From contig NC_091971.1 of assembly GCF_036711975.1 (NCBI RefSeq), forward strand, positions 3,603,501 to 3,667,500: a stretch of DNA of 64,000 bases. Direction: 5' to 3'. Source of the DNA: Onthophagus taurus. Its lineage: Eukaryota > Arthropoda > Insecta > Coleoptera > Scarabaeidae. This document shows, piece by piece, positions 44,941 through 57,265 of this stretch. The first letter of the stretch is position 1, and the number at the start of each line of letters is the position of its first letter. Below the pieces are notes generated by a model. That model worked only from the letters and a program-made list of their open reading frames with translations. It was not told the origin of the DNA and did not search any database. The position numbers were made by a program, and so were the translations under genes.

Positions 44941-47900
44941 ATGGTCAAAAAAGGCACTTATCATGTTCAAGATCCTGAAGGAGGACAACCCGCCGTGGAA
45001 GACACCAGTTACAAATCATTTTTGTGTGTCTTACTTATATTTATATCATTTTGTGCCTTAATTATCGTCTTTTCATCTTTTGATTGGTTCAAAACTAAAG
45101 AGAAGCAGCCATTAGATGTAAGTACTTATTTTTTGGAGCTTTATATGTTTTTTTGTAATTGCTGAAATAAATTTAAAGTTGAATGGCGATGTGGAAATGG
45201 TGGATAAGGGAAAAATAATGCAAGGTAAAGAATTAGAAGCAAATAGAACTAAAGACAGTGATAAAGAAGCTGAGAAAGTTGATCAAAGTTCTGGTGAATC
45301 AACAACGAAACCAACTAAGAAGGAATATGCGGAGGAATCGAATGAAATTGAAGGGTTAAATCCGGAAGTTAAAACTTCATCTACAACAACTTTGTCTCCA
45401 ACAAGTACAACTACGACAACTTTGAAACCATCAACAAGTACTACAACTACTTCAACTTCAACCACATCATCATTGATTCCACAAACGACTCCATCAAATA
45501 CAAGTACGTTAAGTACAACTATGTCAAGTACAACTACATCAAATACAACTCAATCTAATTTGAGTCCTTCCTCAACAACATCAAGCACAACTACATCATC
45601 CTTAATTCCTCCAACAACAACGTCAAGTACAACGACATCAAGTTTGAGTACACAAACAACAACTTCAAGTACAACGTCATCATCTTTGAGTCCAACAACT
45701 ACATCAAGTACAACTACATCAACTTTGACTCCAACAACTACATCAAGTACAACTACATCAACTTTGACTCCAACAACTACATCAAGTACAACTACATCAA
45801 CTTTGAGTTCAACAACTACATCAACTTTGAGTCCAACAACTACATCAAGTACAACTACATCAACTTTGAGTCCAACAAGTACATCAAGTACAACTACATC
45901 AACTTTGAGTTCAACAACTACATCAACTTTGAGTCCAACAACTACATCAAGTACAACTACATCAACTTTGAGTCCAACATCTACATCAAGTACAACTACA
46001 TCAACTTTGAGTCCACCAACTATATCAAGTACAACTACATCAACTTTGAGTCCACCAACTACATCAAGTACAACTACATCAACTTTGAGTCCACCAACTA
46101 CATCAAGTACAACTACATCAACTTTGAGTCCACCAACTACATCAAGTACAACTACATCAACTTTGAGTCCACCAACTACATCAAGTACAACTACATCAAC
46201 TTTGAGTCCACCAACTACATCAAGTACAACTACATCAACTTTGAGTCCACCAACTACATCAAGTACAACTACATCAACTTTGAGTCCACCAATTACATCA
46301 AGTACAACTACATCAACTTTGAGTCCACCAACTACATCAAGTACAACTACATCAACGTTGAGTCCAACATCTACATCAAGTACAACTACATCAACTTTGA
46401 GTCCACCAACTACATCAAGTACAACTACATCAACTTTGAGTCCAACATCTACATCAAGTACAATTACATCAACTTTGAGTCCACCAACTACATCAAGTAC
46501 AACTACATCAACTTTGAGTCCACCAACTACATCAAGTACAACTACATCAAGTTTGAGTCTACCAACTACATCAAGTACAACTACATCAACTTTGAGTCCA
46601 CCAACTACATCAAGTACAACTACATCAAGTTTGAGTCCACCAACTACATCAAGTACAACTACAACAACTTTGAGTGCATCAACAGCATCAAGTACAACTA
46701 CATCAACATTGAGTCCAACTACAACAACATTGAGTTCATCAACAACATCAAGTACATCATCAACTTCACCAACTTCAACGTCAACAATAAGTTCAACATC
46801 TGATGATTACCACACTGATGTTGACTCAACGGTAACATTAATAAATAAAATGTCGAGGAGTGCGGTAGGAATAATAGTAACCGATATAACAAATGAAGCA
46901 AAAACGACGACCATGTTATCTACAATGAAAAATAACTATGATGATTTTGATTCGCCCCAAGAAACGAGTGGTGAAGATTATGTTGATTCATCATCAAAAT
47001 CTGCTTCGTTCACTACTTCTTCAACATCATCTACTACTTCTGCAACTACACCTTCAACACCATCCACTTTGTCAATATCATCTACTTCTTCAACAACTAC
47101 TTCTTCAACTTCAGGTACTTCAACGACAACAACATCGCCAGTAAAATCAGCAATGACTACAAAATCAAGCGCACCTCAACAAAAAGCTTCGGCACGATTA
47201 AAAAATAAATTTAAAATTTCCGTTTCGGATATGTTGGCTACGATGGATCATACGATCGATAAATGTGAGGACTTTTATTCGTACTCTTGTGGACGGGCAT
47301 CGAAAAAATCTTCGGAGTCATTTAGAAGGCAAAAAACATTCAGAAAAATTTTGAACGAGGAAATTCTAAATACCTCCAAAAGTGTGTTTGTCGAGAAAAT
47401 GACTCAATTTTACGATACATGTATAACACATGAATCGGTATTTGATTACAACGAAAGATTAACTGAAGGTAATGATTATTATATTCTTAATCTTCATGAA
47501 AAATCCTTTAAAATGAATCCAAACACGACATATTTAACTATTAAACTTTGCGAGATATTTTGATTTTTATACTTTTTTAAAATTCAAAATGGCCGAAAAC
47601 AAAACACTAATTAATTGTGTCAAATATGATTTTAAATGATCATTTATGATAAATATTGAGTGTGGCACATGAAATTAGGTTAGAATTTTCTGATTTTTTC
47701 AAAAATCGTATTATTTTGAACAAATTAATTAATTTTTTGTTATAATTATTTTTTTTTTAATTTAGTTCGAGAAATTATTGAAAAATTAATTAACGATGAT
47801 CCTGAAAAACACGATTTCACCGTTTTAGTATCCAAAATGATTTTAACAAATACTTTACCAATTATGGACGTTGATATTGATGTTGATCAAAATACAAAAC

Positions 47901-50900
47901 AATATGTTTTTAAGGTAAAAAAATTTATATAACAAATCAATTTCTTTTGTGTTGTATCTTTTTCTGTGGGTAATAAATTATCTGGTTTCTAGTTGAGTCC
48001 GCCTTACAAAACTTTGACCCGAAATCCTTTAGAAACCAGCTCGGCTTTGTATAACATTGACAGTAATTGTGCGAAGAACCTGCAAAGGGAACAACGTTTC
48101 GAATCTCATCATTTGAATTTGGACCAAATTTACGAGGATTTCGCAAACTGCGTGAAACATTTTGACCACTACATAACATCTTTTAACGTTACCAGGAGAT
48201 CGATTGAGTATTTCAATAACATGTACAATTTAGAGTTTAACATTGAGAACGAAATTTTAGATTATGTAATGTTACCCAAAAAATAATTTATTTTGCTTTT
48301 TAATTCTTATTTTTTTTTCATAATTTTAGATTAAACTGGTCAGTACAAGTTCATTGCGAAATTCTTTTATCTCGGAAAAATTCGAAGAACAAACTGTGGA
48401 CGATTTAAACAAAAAATTTTATAGTATCGATTGGAAATTATTATTTAAAATTATTTCGGGGAAAAAATTGGATGATTCAAGCGTGGTGATGGTCTATCAA
48501 AAAGATGTTTTATATAACATTTTTAATGAATTAAACAAACTTCAAATTAAGTAAGTATGCAAGGTTCAAAAAATTCATAATTCTGAAATTTGAGAAAACC
48601 ATCTTTTTAATATTAAATATTAAGTTAATTTGGTTTAAAATGCTTTTTATTTCATGATGATATCTCAATTAGTTTCGGAGATACAATTGTTTCTATATCT
48701 ATTCTTAAAGTTTAGAACAATCAAGCTAAGTTGGGTTTAAAAAATCATAACAACGATGTTTATGGAAAATAAGAAATTATTTATGGTGCATTAAATCTTC
48801 ATTAAATTTGCTTTAAAATGTTTGTTATTTCATATTGATATCTCAATTCGTTCTTGAGATACGATTTTTTTAAATTTATTTCATATCTATAACAATCGAA
48901 TATGTAGAGTTGGGTTTAAAAAATCATAACAACGATGTTTATGGAAAATAAGAAATTATTTATGGTGCATTAAATCTTTATTAAATTTGCTTTAAAATGA
49001 TTGTTATATCATGTTGATATCTCAATTCGTTCTTGAGATACGATTTTTTAAAATTTATTTCATATCTATAACAATCGAACATGCAGGGTTGGGTTTAAAA
49101 AATCATAACAACGATGTTTATGGAAAATAAGAAATTATCTATGGTGCACTAAATCTTCATTAAATTTGCTTTCAAATGTACTTTATTTCATGGTGATATC
49201 TCAATTCGTTCTTGAGATATGATGTTTTAACATTTATGTTTCATATCTATAACATTCAAACATGCAGGATTGGGTTTAAAAAATTATAATAACGATGTTT
49301 ATGGAAACTAAGTAATTATTTTTGGCACATTAAATCTTCATTAAATTTGCTTTAATTTGTTTATTATTTCATGAAGATATCTCAAATCGTTCTTGAGATA
49401 TGATTGTTTTAAATTTATTTCATATCTATAACAATCGAACATATAGAGTTGGGATTAAAGAATCATAACAACGATGTTTATGGGAAATAAGAAATTATTT
49501 TTGGAACATTAAATCTTCATCAAATTTGCTTTAAAATGTTCTTTATTTCATGGTAATATCTCAATTCGTTCTTGAGATACGATTTTCTTTAATTTATTTC
49601 ATTTCTATAACAATCAAATATGCAGGGTTGGGTTTAAAAAATCATAACAATCATATTTATGGTAACTAAGTAATTATTTATAGTGCATTAAATCTCCATT
49701 AAATTTGCTTTAAAATGTTTATTATATCATATTGATATCTCAATTCGTTCTTGAGATACGATTTTTTTAATTTATTTCATTTCTATAATAATCAAATATG
49801 CAGGGTTGGGTTTAAAAAATCATAACAATCATATTTATGGTAACTAAGTAATTATTTATAGTGCATTAAATCTCCATTAAATTTGCTTTAAAATGTTTGT
49901 TATTTCATATTGATATCTCAATTCGTTCTTGAGATACGATTTTTTTAAATTTATTTTATATCTATAACAATCGAACATGTAGAGTTGGGTTTAAAAAATC
50001 ATAACAACAATGTTTATGGAAAGTAAGAAATTATTTTTGACACATTAAATCTTCATTACATTTGCTTCAATTTGTTTATTATTTCATGATGATATCTCAA
50101 TTCGTTCTTGAGATACGATTTTTTAAAATTTATTTCATATCTATAACAATCGAACATGCAGGGTTGGGTTTAAAAAATCATAACAACGATGTTTATGGAA
50201 AATAAGAAATTATCTATAGTGCACCAAATCTTCATTAAATTTGCTTTCAAATGTATTTTATTTCATGGTGATATCTCAATTCGTTCTTGAGATATGATGT
50301 TTTAAAATTTATGTTTCATACCTATAACAATCAAGCATGCAGGGTTGGGTTTAAAAAATCATAAGATCCATGTTTATGGTAACTAAGTAATTATTTATGG
50401 TGTTTTAAATCTTCATTAAATTTGCTTTAAAATGTTTGTTATTTCATGTTGATATCTCAATTCGTTCTTGAGATACGATTTTTTTAAATTTATATTTCAT
50501 ATCTATAACAACCAAATATGCAGAGTTTGGTTTAAAAAATCATAACAACGGTATTATTATTAACACAAATAATTAATTTATTTTTTTTTCAGGGGAAGTT
50601 ACATAAATTTCCTCGCAGTTTATACCAACGATCTATTCCACGCAACAGTTATACCAAAATCAACTGATTCAATAGACGATTATTGCTTAGATTTGACAAA
50701 TTATCTATTCTCAGACGTTTCTTCTTATTTATACATGAAGCATTTACCACAAGATAAAATTACGAAAGCCCAACAACTTTCAGAGGAAATATTTAAGAAA
50801 TTAAAATCAAGCTTTTTGCAAAGTGTCGAAGTCACAGAAGGAATCGACGATGAAGAAGATAAAGACTTAATCGAAGAAAAAATCAAGGAATTATCATTAC

Positions 50901-51730
50901 ATTTTATGTCGAATTCCGATGAATGCATTTCGGGTTTATTCTTGCAAACGAAATACGACTCAATCAATTTAGGATCAAGCTACGTTTCCCAATTAGTGGA
51001 AATGAGGAAATACAAAAACTTACAAAAATATTCGTCAGTTGGTGAAAGTTTTAAAGACACCGACACATTCTGCCATTTCATTCAACCCCATGATTACAAA
51101 CCTAAATCGTTTTATTTCACATCAAAAATTTCAATCCCCTACGAATTTTTAACATCTTACAACATGGATTATTACCCCGGATATTTCTTAATGGCGAAGA
51201 TCGGTACTCAAATTGCGATTGAAATGGGAAAACATTTCAATGAAATCGGTATCAAAACTATCGGTTTGAACGATCCGGGTATTTTAGAGGTTCTTCACAC
51301 CGAGCAAGACAAAAAATTTATGGTGATTAAAGAACAAAACATTACCATAACCCCCCCGGAAATAAAATATATCCAAACAGACGCCGATAACGCAGGATTT
51401 CGTCTCGCGCTTAAATGTTTTAATCAACTCCAAACGAATAACACCGTTTTACCTTGGATCAATGAAGATTTTACTGACGAACAAGTATTTCTTATTGCCG
51501 CAGCTCAAGAATTTTGCGAAGAAAGAATCATATCGAATGAAAATCATTTCGATTTTATGCTAAAAATGTTCGAGGCGAAAAATAATTTACCCAATTTATG
51601 GAGAGTGAATAAAATGATTATTAACACGAGAGAATTTCAAAGTATTTTTAAGTGTAGTATTGGATCTGCGATGGCAACGAACGACGCCGTTCGTAAATCA
51701 TTCCCTTTTTATGAAGACGATGATGATTGA
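44941..51730 (+). CDS. Neprilysin-like (M13) protein with a mucin-like stalk and no zinc-binding motif
   Basis: Six exons: 44941-45117, 45179-47468, 47766-47914, 47993-48265, 48330-48550 and 50593-51730; about 1415 residues. Type II membrane protein: short cytoplasmic N-terminus, one membrane segment (about residues 27-46), then an approximately 560-residue Ser/Thr/Pro region dominated by 13-residue repeats (PTTSSTTTSTLSP), expected to be heavily O-glycosylated. The M13 peptidase domain begins near MDHTIDKCEDFYSYSCG, the family's N-terminal Cys motif. In the last exon, where active members have HExxH, the sequence reads KIGTQIAIEMGKHFNEIG: the zinc motif is TQIAI (about residues 1242-1246). 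The downstream ENIAD-type motif is TDADNAG, so the third ligand is also gone, and the usual C-terminal CRVW is missing. Later blocks (QVFLIAAAQEFCEE, CSIGSAM) keep the fold. Insects are known to have inactive neprilysin-like genes; the very long mucin stalk is unusual. Intron 5 (2 kb) is satellite. Confidence 0.85.
45690..46690 (+). repeat. Coding minisatellite, 39-bp units, in the mucin-like region
   Basis: About 22 tandem units of the pattern ACTACATCAAGTACAACTAC followed by ATCAACTTTGAGTCCA, each encoding 13 residues rich in Thr and Ser. Units differ mostly at one or two bases (CCA/ACA, ACT/TCT), and all differences keep the frame. A few units are shortened by a multiple of three bases. 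This kind of array typically varies in copy number between individuals. Confidence 0.92.
48560..50570. repeat. Satellite B, about 11 copies of a 179-bp unit inside the last intron of the neprilysin-like gene
   Basis: GATATCTCAATTCGTTCTTG recurs about every 179 bp (48658, 48838, 49015, 49196, 49376, 49555, 49735, 49914, 50092, 50272, 50452), with GGGTTTAAAAAATCATAACA and TTAAATCTTCATTAAATTTG between. It fills the intron almost completely. On the opposite strand each unit has TATCTCAAGAACGAATTGA, the same 19-bp box as satellite A at the left end of the window. Confidence 0.93.
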
Positions 51731-52880
51731 TACCAAATTTAGTAATGAAAAATATTTTTAATGTAATTCTTTTTCAATAAAAATTTTGTTTTGTATATTA
51801 AACTAATTCAAATCATGTTCCAGTTTATACCAAAATTTGAATTCACCAAACCGTGCTGTTTATTTTTGATAATATACGATTGTTTATGTTGTGCCCTCAT
51901 TATAACTGCGTTTCGAGAGAAACGTAACTGGCAATGCATAATTATAAAGAACGAGAATCGGTTGGGTTTCGAGCGATGTAAAAACGTCAACAGCTCAACA
52001 ATAACGTTTATCAATAACAAAACAATCAATATTCCTGGTTTATTCTTCTCAATTTATGCAACTGCTATTTAGGCGAGGCGGTGCTGATCGTTATTTAAAA
52101 ACATAACAAAAACAATCGTTCGGTTTGTATTAAAAAGAAGTGTTGTACAATACTGATCAAAAGATTTCATACATAAAAATATGTTTATAGTGAATTTCAC
52201 TTAAGATGTAATATACAAAAATATATTTCCATAGAAACCAGGGCTAAAGATCTGAAGACGCAAGGCTAAACCCGAAATTTATAATAAATAATAATTTTTG
52301 TGTAGTGCTAAACCAAGAACTAGAATCGGTCTTGCAATCGGTTTGCAGTATCTTTTTAATTTTGCATCTCATCTACTCCAAATCCATCTTGGCTTTATTT
52401 CTTGCTTTAACAATCTTCCCCAGATCTCCTTCTTTTCTGCCCACTCTATTCTTCAATAACTAATCTTTTTTTAGATTTTCTGTTCTCTGTCTGCTCTTTT
52501 TCTTGCATTTACTTTCTCTTCTCTTTTCAGTCATTCTGATCTTTGTGTACTATTTATTTTTATTTTTACAGTTTCTTTCAAGTCTCCTTTCTTTCTGCCC
52601 ACTCAATTTCTTCTCGTTCCAAACTCTGTTCAGTATTCTCTTCGGTTCCAGTCTCTTTATCCTAATACAAGTCTCTTTTCTGCCTTTTTCTCTGCTTTAT
52701 CTTGTCTTTGCTTTATCGCTACCTATTCTCTGTCCAGTCGTTATTTATAACAAATCTCTGTTATCCCATTCTATGACAATTCAATAACAATAAAGGCCAA
52801 AATCAGCCTATAAAATCAGGCCATGGTCATGATATATTTTATGCTACTATTTGAGAGAAAAATTGATTGTTTCAAAACTG
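51731..52880. other. 3' flank of the neprilysin-like gene, hairpin scrap and pyrimidine-rich tract
   Basis: AATAAA at about 51776 is a likely polyadenylation signal for the gene. A half-hairpin of the 57-kb family is at 52247-52335 (CTGAAGACGCAAGGCTAAAC, CTAAACCAAGAACTAGAAT). 52370-52770 is strongly pyrimidine-biased on the plus strand with repeated TTTCTGCCCACTC; its open frame is compositional and no gene is called. Confidence 0.55.
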
Positions 52881-53056
52881 TTAGGAATTAAGAAATGAAA
52901 CTGTTTGAGGTTGTAAAGAAACGTTTGAGGTTAGGTTGTACCAAATTTAAAGTGTATAGGGTCAACAATTTATTTTATATATATTTTGAAAAATAGTCAA
53001 TTTAACGTTTGTTCAAAGTATGATTTAAGAAAAAATTGTTTTCTCTAAAACTATTA

Positions 53057-53465
53057 TACTCTGTTTTTAAACCAGGAGGAGTATTTTAAATTTGTCACCA
53101 GATTGACCTTGCACGTGATTGGTTGAATGCGAGGAAGGTTCACACACAGGCAATTTTGAATTTTGATTTTGAATTTGAAGGTCAGGTAATTGATAATTCG
53201 ACAGATTCGTGTCATTATTGTATATTTTGTGTTCTTAAACCCTTTTTTATTATATTTTGAAATAAATACACTCATAACTTCAATGTTAATTTGTATGTAT
53301 AGTGTTGACGATAACAAACGAAAATAAATACAATAATAAGTAAATAAATAAATAATAATTATTGATTTAAATTTACCGCCAAAATATCTAGTAATATTTT
53401 CTGGTGATTTTTCCCAGTGTAAATCTGACTTTCGCGTTTACTCCTCCTGATTTAAAAACAGAGTA
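53057..53465. mobile_element. TA-flanked MITE, copy A (409 bp)
   Basis: Terminal inverted repeats of about 27 bp: TACTCTGTTTTTAAACCAGG at the left and its near complement (CCTGATTTAAAAACAGAGTA) at the right. It is flanked by TA on both sides (53055-53056 and 53466-53467). No coding capacity. TA duplication and short TIRs point to the Tc1/mariner superfamily. Confidence 0.85.
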
Positions 53466-53569
53466 TAGTTCTAGTGCAAGTGTTAGTTCTAGTTTTAATT
53501 GTTATTCAGCGCTAAGTTGTATATTTTTAAGTTTCGGGTTTAGCCCTGTGTCTTCAGACGCTGAATGTT

Positions 53570-53990
53570 AGGTAAGGTTAGTTTTGTTTACAAACATTAA
53601 TTATACCATGAAGTATTCTTTGGCAATTAGTAATGGCAATTATAGCGTGAAGTTTTCTTTTGTAATGTCAATTATAGCGTGAAGGAATGTTCGGTAAGGT
53701 TAGTTTTGTTTACAAACATTAATTATACCATGAAGTATTCTTTGGCAATTTGTAATGGCAATTATAGCGTGAAGTTTTCTTTTGTAATGTCAATTATAGC
53801 GTGAAGGAATGTTATGTAAGGTTAGTTTTGTTTACAAACATTAATTATACCATGAAGTATTCTTTGGCAATTTGTAATGGCAATTATAGCGTGAAGTTTT
53901 CTTTTGTAATGTCAATTATAGCGTGAAGGAATGTTAAGTAAGGTTAGTTTTGTTTACAAACATTAATTATACCTTGAAGTTTTCTTTGGC
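53570..53990. repeat. 121-bp tandem repeat, about 3.5 copies
   Basis: GGTTAGTTTTGTTTACAAAC recurs at about 53576, 53698, 53820 and 53942, each followed by ATTATACCATGAAGTATTC and two copies of CAATTATAGCGTGAAG. Copies are almost identical. The array lies between MITE copies A and B and is absent elsewhere in the window. Confidence 0.88.
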
Positions 53991-53995
53991 AATTA

Positions 53996-54371
53996 TACTC
54001 TGTTTTTAAACCAGGAGGAGTATTTTAAATTTGTCACCAGATTGACCTTGCACGTGATTGGTTGAATGCGAGGAAGGTTCACACACAGGCAATTTTGAAT
54101 TTGAAGGTTAGGTTATTGACAATTCGACAGTTTCGTGTCATTATTGTATTTATTATATTTTGAAATAAATACACTCATAACTTCAATGTTAATTTGTATG
54201 TTTAGTGTTGACGATAACAAACGAAAATAAATACAATAATAAGTAAATAAATAAATAATAATAATTATTAATTTAAATTTACCGCCAAAATATTTAGTGA
54301 TATTTTCTGGTGATTTTTCCTAGTGTAAATCTGACTTTCGCGTTTACTCCTCCTGGTTTAAAAACAGAGTA
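53996..54371. mobile_element. TA-flanked MITE, copy B (376 bp)
   Basis: Same element as copy A, in the same orientation, with the same terminal repeats (TACTCTGTTTTTAAACC and GGTTTAAAAACAGAGTA) and flanking TA (53994-53995 and 54372-54373). It is shorter by about 33 bp through small internal deletions (around 54105 and 54145). Copies A and B bracket a hairpin fragment and the 121-bp tandem repeats. Confidence 0.85.
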
Positions 54372-54816
54372 TAGGAATTAAGAAATGTAACTTTTTGAGG
54401 TTATAGAGAAACGTTTGAGGTTAGGTTGTACCAAATTTAAAGTTTATTGCGTCAACAATTTATTTTATATATATTTTAAAAGACAATCAACGTTTATTTA
54501 AGGTATGATTTAAGAAAAAAATTATTTCTCTAAAACTATTAGGAACTAAGAAATGAAACTTTTTGAGGTTATAAATAGACGTTTGAGGTTAAGTTGTACC
54601 AAATTTTAAGTTTATAGGGTCAACAATTTATTTTATATAGTATATTTTGAAAAGCAGTCAATTTGACGTTTGTTCAAAGTATGATTTAAGAAATAAATTG
54701 TTTTCTATAAAACTATTAGAAATTAAGAAATGAAACTTTTTGAGATTGTAAAAAAACGTTTGAGGTTAGGTTGTACCAAATTTAAAGTTTATAGGGTTAA
54801 CAATTTATATTATATA

Positions 54817-54983
54817 CAGTGTGCTAATTAATTATCGCACCCGACGTCATCATTGCAAGTATGCAACCAATATTACAGTATTTTTATTGCAATACGGGAT
54901 TTGCGTATGATGCGTATTGCACTGTGATATTGGTTGCATACTTGCAATGATGACGTCGGGTACGCTAATTAATTAACACACTG
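54817..54983. mobile_element. Mariner-like MITE (167 bp), near-perfect palindrome
   Basis: The left end CAGTGTGCTAATTAATTATC and right end AATTAATTAACACACTG are flanked by TA (54815-54816, 54984-54985). The arms continue inward for over 60 bp (CGACGTCATCATTGCAAGTA facing its complement) to a short loop. It is inserted in a satellite D unit at a TATATA stretch. No coding capacity. CAGTGTG-type ends and TA duplication fit Tc1/mariner. Confidence 0.88.
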
Positions 54984-55275
54984 TATATTTTAAAAGAACA
55001 AAAAAATTATTTCTCTAAAACTATTAGGAATTAAGAAATGAAACTTTTTGAGGTTATAAATAGACGTTTGAGGTTAAGTTGTACCAAATTTTAAGTTTAT
55101 AGGGTCAACAATTTATTTTATATAGTATATTTTGAAAAGCAGTCAATTTGACGTTTGTTCAAAGTATGATTTAAGAAATAAATTGTTTTCTATAAAACTA
55201 TTAGGAATTAAGAAATGAAACATTTTGAGGTTATAAAGAAACGTTTGAGGTTAGGTTGTACCAAATTTAAAGTTT

Positions 55276-56990
55276 ATACATATGTTATAATCAGGAATAT
55301 TAATTGTGTGTTTATTCACGAATATCAATACAAAGGGGAGATACAGATCTGTACATGGCGTAATTACAATGGAATAATTACACTAATTGGGTTATGTTAG
55401 GTATAATTTCTATAAATAGGTTAATTAGTATTATTGTACTGTTATTGTAATAAATGAAACAAAACTTATCTAAATCATTAATAATATTGAATTATAATAC
55501 ATAAATTTCAACTTTTGATTGCACCTGTACATTTTAAGTTCTAATAAACACTAGAATCGTTTGTATGAATCGGCGCCAGTAAAATATGACTTTAACTCCA
55601 ATAAATGTTTGGTGTTTTAATAAAATCTAGTGTACGGTTACTCAAAAGGGTTTATGCGGCGTCCGACAAAAGGATTCGTTTATTATTGCTCAAATAGTTT
55701 AGTAAGAGCGAGGTTGAGACGTTGTTTTCCTACACAAAAACGATAACATTCTCCGATATAGGGAGATCAAAATAAGCAATTAACGAAAACGAAATAAGAA
55801 GTTGGTGAGAGAATTGTAGTACTAAATATCCCATAAATTTACTTACTAACTTCGACCCTCCAAAATCTGGGAAACAATCCGGAAAAACTTTTCTTCCGGA
55901 GGGGGTCTTTGTTTTCCATTTTCCCTTCAAAATCGCCCCTCATGCTTACGAACGGTTTAATAATGATTTATTTTATCCCCATCGAAATAAAGATTTAATT
56001 GATTTTTTATTCTCTTTTCTGTTATTTGATAAACTTTCTTTTTATTTTAAAGTCGAAACGAGTACTATCATGTTTGTTGAAGAAGATTTCAATATCCCCA
56101 GTCTTCATAACGAACCTAATTCTCACCCCCTGGGTTTCTGGTCTGGTCGGCAGCAGAGGCGTCGTTGATGTCGCGCCGGTTGACATATATTCTCTCGCTC
56201 TTACCCTGTGACGTCACTAATTGTAATCATGTCGAGTCGGCCCCTTTCCTTCCCCTCAAAAAATCGCCATCCCATCCACCCTCCAATAACCATCTCAATG
56301 TCTTTTTCTCCAACAAAAAAAAAGGAAAAATCGAAGAGGGTTGTTAACCAATTGACTGAATAAGGTTTAGTTTCGTTTCAATTTCAACAAATTAAAATGA
56401 AAGAAAAAAAATCTTAAAAGAGATTTATATCTCAATATAAGTCTCCGTTTATGGTCTTAATTTGTAGTGTATAAACAGTTTTATCCTAAGTAAACATCCA
56501 TCCGAGCCAAATGTAAACGTCTATGTCGTTGTGAATGGAAAGGGAGGGCCAAGAGCAATTACTTAAATATAATTAATTCCATTCAAAAGCCAAAGCCCGA
56601 TATGGATATTCCGAGTTCGGGTTATTAACGGGAAAAGGGAGTCTCGTCTGAGACGTAATCAGAAAGACGCAGACGTTAATATAAAGCTATTACTATTCTA
56701 TTGCGACCCCATCGCAAAATCTCGGGGGGCCGGTTGACGCTAAGCCTTCGCCCTTTTTTAAATATCATCGCCGTGTACGGCACAGTGTAATAATTTTTAA
56801 GATTTCTTCCTCTTTCCACCAAAAAAAAAAATAATAATAAGAAAATTAAAAGGAAAGTTATTTGGTTTGATCGTTTTAATAAAAAAAGGATTTCTAGATT
56901 TTTAAGGATTTTAAAGGGTTATTAGTAATTCAAATCTCACAGTTTCTTCTTTTAATTTGAATATAGGTACTTAGAGGGAAAACGAGGAAT
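55276..56990. other. Non-coding region with GC-richer islands, possibly regulatory
   Basis: No supported gene. 56080-56280 and 56500-56790 are distinctly richer in GC than the rest of the window and hold words such as GACGTCACTAATTGTAATC, TAATTAATTCCATTCAAAAG and GTCTGAGACGTAATCAGAAA, with CREB-like (TGACGTCA) and homeodomain-like (TAATTA) cores. Frames are short and compositional. Such islands in an AT-rich insect genome are often conserved regulatory DNA, but this cannot be shown from one sequence. Confidence 0.3.
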
Positions 56991-57054
56991 CTCTCGAAAT
57001 CTATAAAGTGTGACTATCTCCCACTCTCTCGGAGATAGTGTGAGATAGTTGCAG

Positions 57055-57265
57055 AAGATGTAGTTTTGATGCCAAACAGGGAAGGTGATTTTGTGAAAAA
57101 TTTGGAAATCTGGATCAAAATCCCAACAAAATATGGAATGAAAATCAAGGACACAATGAAGCCGATGACAACGATGGTAGGGAAGGAAGAGGTACAAGTT
57201 AGCATAAAGATAGCGGATGTAGAGTTGAAACAAATTAGCTTATTTCAATATCTAGGAGTGTATGT
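57055..57265 (+). mobile_element. LINE reverse-transcriptase fragment around the YADD region
   Basis: The plus-strand frame reads AEDVVLMPNREGDFVKNLEI, then WIKIPTKYGMKIK, TMVGKEEVQVSIKIADVEL and FQYLGV. This matches the segment from the catalytic Y/F-A-D-D-x-V-L box (here AED, one Asp changed) to the F-x-YLG block of non-LTR reverse transcriptases. It ends abruptly at the hairpin array. Inactive scrap. Confidence 0.65.

Larger units (their letters stand above)
52880..55275. repeat. Satellite D, about six dispersed copies of a 167-178 bp unit, interrupted by insertions
   Basis: Units start with AGGAATTAAGAAATGAAACT followed by TTTTGAGGTTATAAA and CGTTTGAGGTTAGGTTGTAC at about 52884, 54375, 54542, 54720, 55026 and 55204. 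The array is broken by a composite insertion (53057-54371) and a mariner-like MITE (54817-54983). The intact junction between adjacent units (AAACTATTAGGAATTAAG) shows what the uninterrupted sequence was. Confidence 0.85.

Noticed and set aside
45283-47144. Frames on other strands and frames across the mucin repeat
   Set aside because: Shadows of the in-frame Thr/Ser repeat; the plus-strand frame is the one that joins the membrane anchor and the M13 domain.
47470-47563. Read-through of exon 2 of the neprilysin-like gene to a stop as an alternative C-terminus
   Set aside because: A clean donor at 47469 and continuation of the M13 fold in the next exons make this intronic sequence.
52370-52790. 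94-codon hydrophobic plus-strand frame
   Set aside because: Strong T/C bias gives Leu/Phe/Ser codons by default; no start context or homology.
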